NCBI GenBank assembly: GCA_003527965.1
Contig: DPVY01000249.1
Location: forward strand, 1-10,043
Source of the DNA: Fidelibacterota bacterium
GTDB lineage: Bacteria > Fidelibacterota > UBA2242
DNA length: 10,043 nucleotides
Reading direction: 5' to 3'
The first letter of the stretch is position 1. Each line of letters begins with the position of its first letter. The translations under genes were made by a program, and so were the position numbers. Shown here piece by piece: positions 8,142 to 10,043 of the stretch. Below the pieces are notes generated by a model. The model made no database searches. It was given only the letters and a program-made list of their open reading frames with translations, and was not told the origin of the DNA.

Positions 8142-9323
8142 TTAAAATCCCTTTTCAGCTATGGTTCCATTATCAATACTCGGGTCAAAGTCCGGATCGG
8201 GAGTTCGCCAATCGCCATAATTAAGCTCAAGATACTCCTCGACATGGGACGGGATATTAACTTTCCGGCCCTCCCAGTTTACGGTGTCTAATTTATCAAA
8301 AAACTTTGAATCAGAGTGTTTGAGAGCGGTCATGATTATCCAGCGGCAGGAATCATCAACTTTGTATTTGAAGAAGAGGTCAATGTGAAAATTTATTCTG
8401 ATCAGTCTTTCGAAAGGTGTTTTTAATTTTATTGAGCGGATATTCCCGGGCAGCCAGACACTTTTAGTCTTATTTATTTTCACAAAATATTTTGGGAAAA
8501 ATTTATATCTCAGATCGATGACCTTTTGAGCATATTCTCCCGGAATGCCAAAATCGGCGTCATGATCCCAGGGCAGCAGGTCCCCCTCGCGAATAATGCC
8601 AAGTAAGGTGCCCTCATCCAACCAGTAAGGGATATTATTCTTTTCCAGAATATCGATAACATTGAGGATCATTTTCTTCATTTGTTTACGATATTTTCCG
8701 GTAAGTTGAATTGTTTTCTTGTTATGCTTTTGGATCACCTTTTTTTTAGGTATATCCCGGATTGTTTTTTGATCGACAATAGATAGATCGTGAATTGTGC
8801 TAATCCAGTATTTTTCAGGATTTTTCCATTCTCCATATCTTTTTGTTAAGTAATTTTCAACGTCCGATGGAACGGGATAGTCAATTCCCTGGATGGTAAT
8901 ATTATCCAGCTTATCAAAGAAGTGAGAATCGACCCATTTACAACTGCGCGTGTCAACCCAACGGTATTCATCTTCTTTTTTAAATTTAAATGTGACATTA
9001 ATGAGCAATTTCGCGGTTCTGACTTTATCAAAATACTTCATGATCTTTATTCTGGCAACATTCCCGTCAATCCAGGTCCTCCCGGAACCGTCTAACATCT
9101 CTCTGAATCGATATTTTGGTAAAAACTCCTTTTTAGTGGCTATAAATTTGTTGTAAAATTCTGCGGGAATGGCAATATCAATATTTCTATGCCATGCTAT
9201 CCCTTCGTCATTTCGAATAATTCCCAGAAGTGTTCCGGAATCCAGCCAAAAAGGAATATTGTGTTTATTCAGAATTCGCATCGTGTTTTTAAAAATTTTC
9301 TCTTGTAACAAATTATTTTTCAT
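8142..9323 (-). CDS. Tandem LicD-like nucleotidyltransferase-fold protein, one centre degenerate
   Basis: This 393-residue protein has no signal peptide and is likely cytoplasmic. It is built from two copies of a LicD/FKRP-type domain, about 10-180 and 218-380, joined by a Lys-rich linker (190-216). Each copy has the WLDxGTLLGIIR start (26-37 and 234-245), an HFFDKLD or KFFDKLD block (134-140, 340-346) and a YPVPSDVENYL or VNIPSHVEEYL end followed by YGEW/YGDW. The second copy keeps the metal site WDHDADFGIP (252-261) and HIDLFF (Asp315). In the first copy these read WHRNIDIAIP (44-53) and LINVTF (Asn109), so the key Asp residues are lost. LicD-family proteins transfer phosphocholine or related phospho-groups to glycans (known). 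Here the donor and acceptor are unknown. It is rich in Lys, Ile and Asn compared with the glucanase genes and may have been acquired separately (inference). It is the first gene of a two-gene unit with the GH5_25 gene. The start at 9323 has only a weak GAGAGA site (9335-9340). Confidence 0.8.
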   Translation of the reverse strand: MKNNLLQEKIFKNTMRILNKHNIPFWLDSGTLLGIIRNDEGIAWHRNIDIAIPAEFYNKFIATKKEFLPKYRFREMLDGSGRTWIDGNVARIKIMKYFDKVRTAKLLINVTFKFKKEDEYRWVDTRSCKWVDSHFFDKLDNITIQGIDYPVPSDVENYLTKRYGEWKNPEKYWISTIHDLSIVDQKTIRDIPKKKVIQKHNKKTIQLTGKYRKQMKKMILNVIDILEKNNIPYWLDEGTLLGIIREGDLLPWDHDADFGIPGEYAQKVIDLRYKFFPKYFVKINKTKSVWLPGNIRSIKLKTPFERLIRINFHIDLFFKYKVDDSCRWIIMTALKHSDSKFFDKLDTVNWEGRKVNIPSHVEEYLELNYGDWRTPDPDFDPSIDNGTIAEKGF

Positions 9324-9371
9324 ACTTACACTATTCTCTCAATTATTTAACCTTACTAAAAAGCATTTAAT

Positions 9372-9400
9372 TTGATATCATGCCTTAAAAATAATAAAAA
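9372..9400 (+). promoter_or_regulatory. Possible sigma70-like promoter, plus strand
   Basis: TTGATA (9372-9377) and TAAAAA (9395-9400) are separated by 17 bases, matching the sigma70 pattern at 5 of 6 and 4 of 6 positions. Transcription would begin near 9407 and run into the inverted-repeat cluster. AT-rich DNA yields such matches by chance, and FCB bacteria often use a different promoter consensus, so this is weak. Confidence 0.2.
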
Positions 9401-9401
9401 A

Positions 9402-9510
9402 GACAGACACTTGAAATGAATAAATTGAGATCACACCTGCCTGTCCCGCCGGGGAATTTATTCAGGTGAACTTAACTGTCAATAATATTTAACTGATTCG
9501 TCAGTTTTTT
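9402..9510 (+). ncRNA. Candidate small structured RNA
   Basis: Downstream of a promoter-like pair, this segment can fold in several ways: GACAG (9402-9406) with CTGTC (9476-9480) as an outer pair, TGAATAAATT with AATTTATTCA as a long stem around a GC-rich loop, or the competing CACCTG/CAGGTG stem. It ends in a hairpin with a T-run. The two middle stems share bases 9463-9464 and cannot both form, so a switch is conceivable. No known RNA family is recognised. The call rests only on visible complementarity. Confidence 0.2.
9491..9510 (+). terminator. Hairpin with TTCG loop and T-run, terminator-like
   Basis: AACTGA (9491-9496) and TCAGTT (9501-9506) form a perfect 6-base stem closed by TTCG, followed by TTTT at 9507-9510. 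This is the layout of an intrinsic terminator read on the plus strand, although the stem is short and AT-containing. No plus-strand gene ends just before it, which is why a small RNA is considered here. Confidence 0.35.
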
Positions 9511-9527
9511 AAGTTTATCTCAAAGAG

Positions 9528-9540
9528 ATGTCTTCGACAT
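9528..9540. repeat. Small inverted repeat ATGTC-TTC-GACAT
   Basis: A perfect 5-base stem with a three-base loop lies between the T-run hairpin and the transporter remnant. Its role is unknown and it may be chance. Confidence 0.3.
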
Positions 9541-9583
9541 AGACAGGCTCTAAGAAGTGTAACAGAATTTTACGGATTAATGA

Positions 9584-9621
9584 AAAAGACGCCATTCGCA
9601 ATGCATCAAATAACGTCTTTT
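9584..9621 (-). terminator. Terminator-like stem behind the transporter remnant
   Basis: AAAAGACG (9584-9591) and CGTCTTTT (9614-9621) are perfect complements with a 22-base loop that itself contains a CATT/AATG pair. Read on the minus strand it starts about 18 bases after the remnant's stop codon and ends in TTTTTC, as expected for an intrinsic terminator of that gene. A-runs and T-runs on both sides would let it work in either direction. Confidence 0.45.
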
Positions 9622-9638
9622 CCGCTTGTCAATTCATT

Positions 9639-9785
9639 TTACCAGAACCGAATATATATTACGGCGAGAATGGCAAAAATGCCGATGGCGCCGATATTAA
9701 AGATGTTATCGGTGTGAAACAATCCTTTTTCGACTTTAATGGCTTTTGCATCATCGCCCCCCGGGGCAAGGAGGATGAGATGAGC
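9639..9785 (-). pseudogene. 3' remnant of a membrane transporter gene (solute:sodium symporter-like)
   Basis: Read on the minus strand, 48 codons end at TAA (9639-9641). The peptide runs from AHLILLAPGGDDAKA through KVEKGLFHTDNIFN to IGAIGIFAILAVIYIRFW. A polar segment followed by one hydrophobic helix ending in FW at the very C-terminus is the style of the last helix of sodium/solute symporters; the family call is inference from pattern. There is no ATG, GTG or TTG before residue 22, and upstream the frame runs into CRISPR repeat 1 and then a stop in spacer 1. The 5' part of the gene is therefore missing and its break coincides with the start of the array. A terminator-like stem follows the stop codon, consistent with a once-working gene. 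Confidence 0.5.
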
Positions 9786-10043
9786 CTTAATCCTCTTTAT
9801 ATCGAGATATCTATTCTGATCCCTACATTCCTTCTAAATATGGAGAGAAAGGGAGAGGTCTTAATCCTCTTTATATCGAGATATCTATTCTGATGCTCTT
9901 TGTTCTTTATCTAACCGATTAACAAAACCGTTAGCGTCTTAATCCTCTTTATATCGAGATATCTATTCTGATGCTGATGAGGCAAAGCAAAGAGATCTGG
10001 TGCGATTGACGGTCTTAATCCTCTTTATATCGAGATATCTATT
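9784..10043. CRISPR. CRISPR array, four repeats visible, continuing past the right edge
   Basis: A 37-base repeat starting GTCTTAATCC, with the centre TATATCGAGATATC and the end TATTCTGAT, occurs at 9784-9820, 9858-9894, 9936-9972 and 10012-10043 (last one cut by the window edge after 32 bases). Copies 2 and 3 are identical; copy 1 has one change (C for T at its second base). The spacers are unique and measure 37, 41 and 39 bases (9821-9857, 9895-9935, 9973-10011). Read on the minus strand the repeat ends in GGATTAAGAC, resembling the conserved ATTGAAAC-like 3' ends of type I/III repeats, so transcription is probably right to left. The altered copy at the left end then marks the leader-distal end, and the leader would lie outside the window (inference). 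No cas genes are visible, so the subtype is not assigned. The array abuts the transporter remnant. Confidence 0.96.

Larger units (their letters stand above)
9324..9638. other. Gene-free AT-rich intergenic region with inverted repeats
   Basis: No convincing protein-coding frame is seen between the LicD-like start and the transporter remnant. The region must hold the minus-strand promoter for the LicD-GH5 unit, but I cannot pick a clear site. It contains a perfect 10-base inverted repeat (TGAATAAATT at 9417-9426, AATTTATTCA at 9455-9464), an alternative CACCTG/CAGGTG pair (9434-9439, 9463-9468), a TTCG-loop hairpin (9491-9510), a small ATGTC/GACAT hairpin (9528-9540) and a terminator-like stem (9584-9621). 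Confidence 0.6.

Noticed and set aside
1..9323. A classical Bacteroidota SusC/SusD polysaccharide utilisation locus
   Set aside because: No TonB-dependent porin, SusD-like lipoprotein or regulator is present in the window.
9169..9375. 68-codon plus-strand frame crossing the LicD-like gene start
   Set aside because: It is antisense to a conserved domain, has no ribosome site and a hydrophobic, unremarkable product.
9402..9560. Insertion sequence end or transposon terminal repeats
   Set aside because: The inverted repeats are close hairpins rather than distant termini, no transposase frame is present and no target duplication is visible.
9639..9785. The minus-strand 48-codon frame as a genuine small membrane protein
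   Set aside because: It lacks a start codon before residue 22, and its sequence reads as the tail of a larger transporter, so a remnant is more likely.

Overview
The window suggests a bacterium of the FCB group (Bacteroidota, Ignavibacteria, Calditrichota, Marinimicrobia and relatives). The main reason is two C-terminal type IX secretion (T9SS, Por) sorting tails: one on the partial gene at the left edge, and one on the GH5-CBM6 protein, which carries the typical NYPNPFN motif. Base composition is moderate and slightly AT-rich. No marker narrows the lineage further, and no SusC/SusD pair is present, so I do not call it a classical PUL.

Bases 1-7083 (plus strand) are a compact run of secreted beta-glucan-degrading enzymes: the tail of a T9SS cargo protein, a BglX-type GH3 beta-glucosidase, a GH16 laminarinase-type lipoprotein, a second GH3 of the ExoI/CelD type, and a GH5 glucanase with a CBM6 and a T9SS tail. 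Gaps are 30, 14, -29 and 30 bases, so this looks like one operon. Together these enzymes could cut beta-1,3 (and mixed-linkage or beta-1,4) glucan outside the cell and reduce the oligosaccharides to glucose at the surface and in the periplasm.

Bases 7086-9323 (minus strand) hold two genes 9 bases apart: an unusual tandem-domain LicD-like protein, then a GH5_25 endoglucanase/mannanase lipoprotein very close to Thermotoga Cel5A. This pair converges on the plus-strand operon with only 2 bases between the stop codons.

Bases 9324-9638 contain no gene but do contain inverted repeats, including a perfect hairpin with a TTCG loop and a T-run. A promoter-like pair lies in front, which makes a small plus-strand RNA possible. 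Bases 9639-9785 are the 3' remnant of a membrane transporter gene on the minus strand, with a terminator-like stem behind it. This remnant directly abuts a CRISPR array (9784 to the window edge) with 37-base repeats and 37-41-base spacers. No cas gene is visible; any would lie beyond the right edge.

The best candidates for something undescribed are the LicD-duplication protein with one apparently dead catalytic centre, the possible small RNA, and the CRISPR/transporter junction. The glucan enzymes are clear family members.
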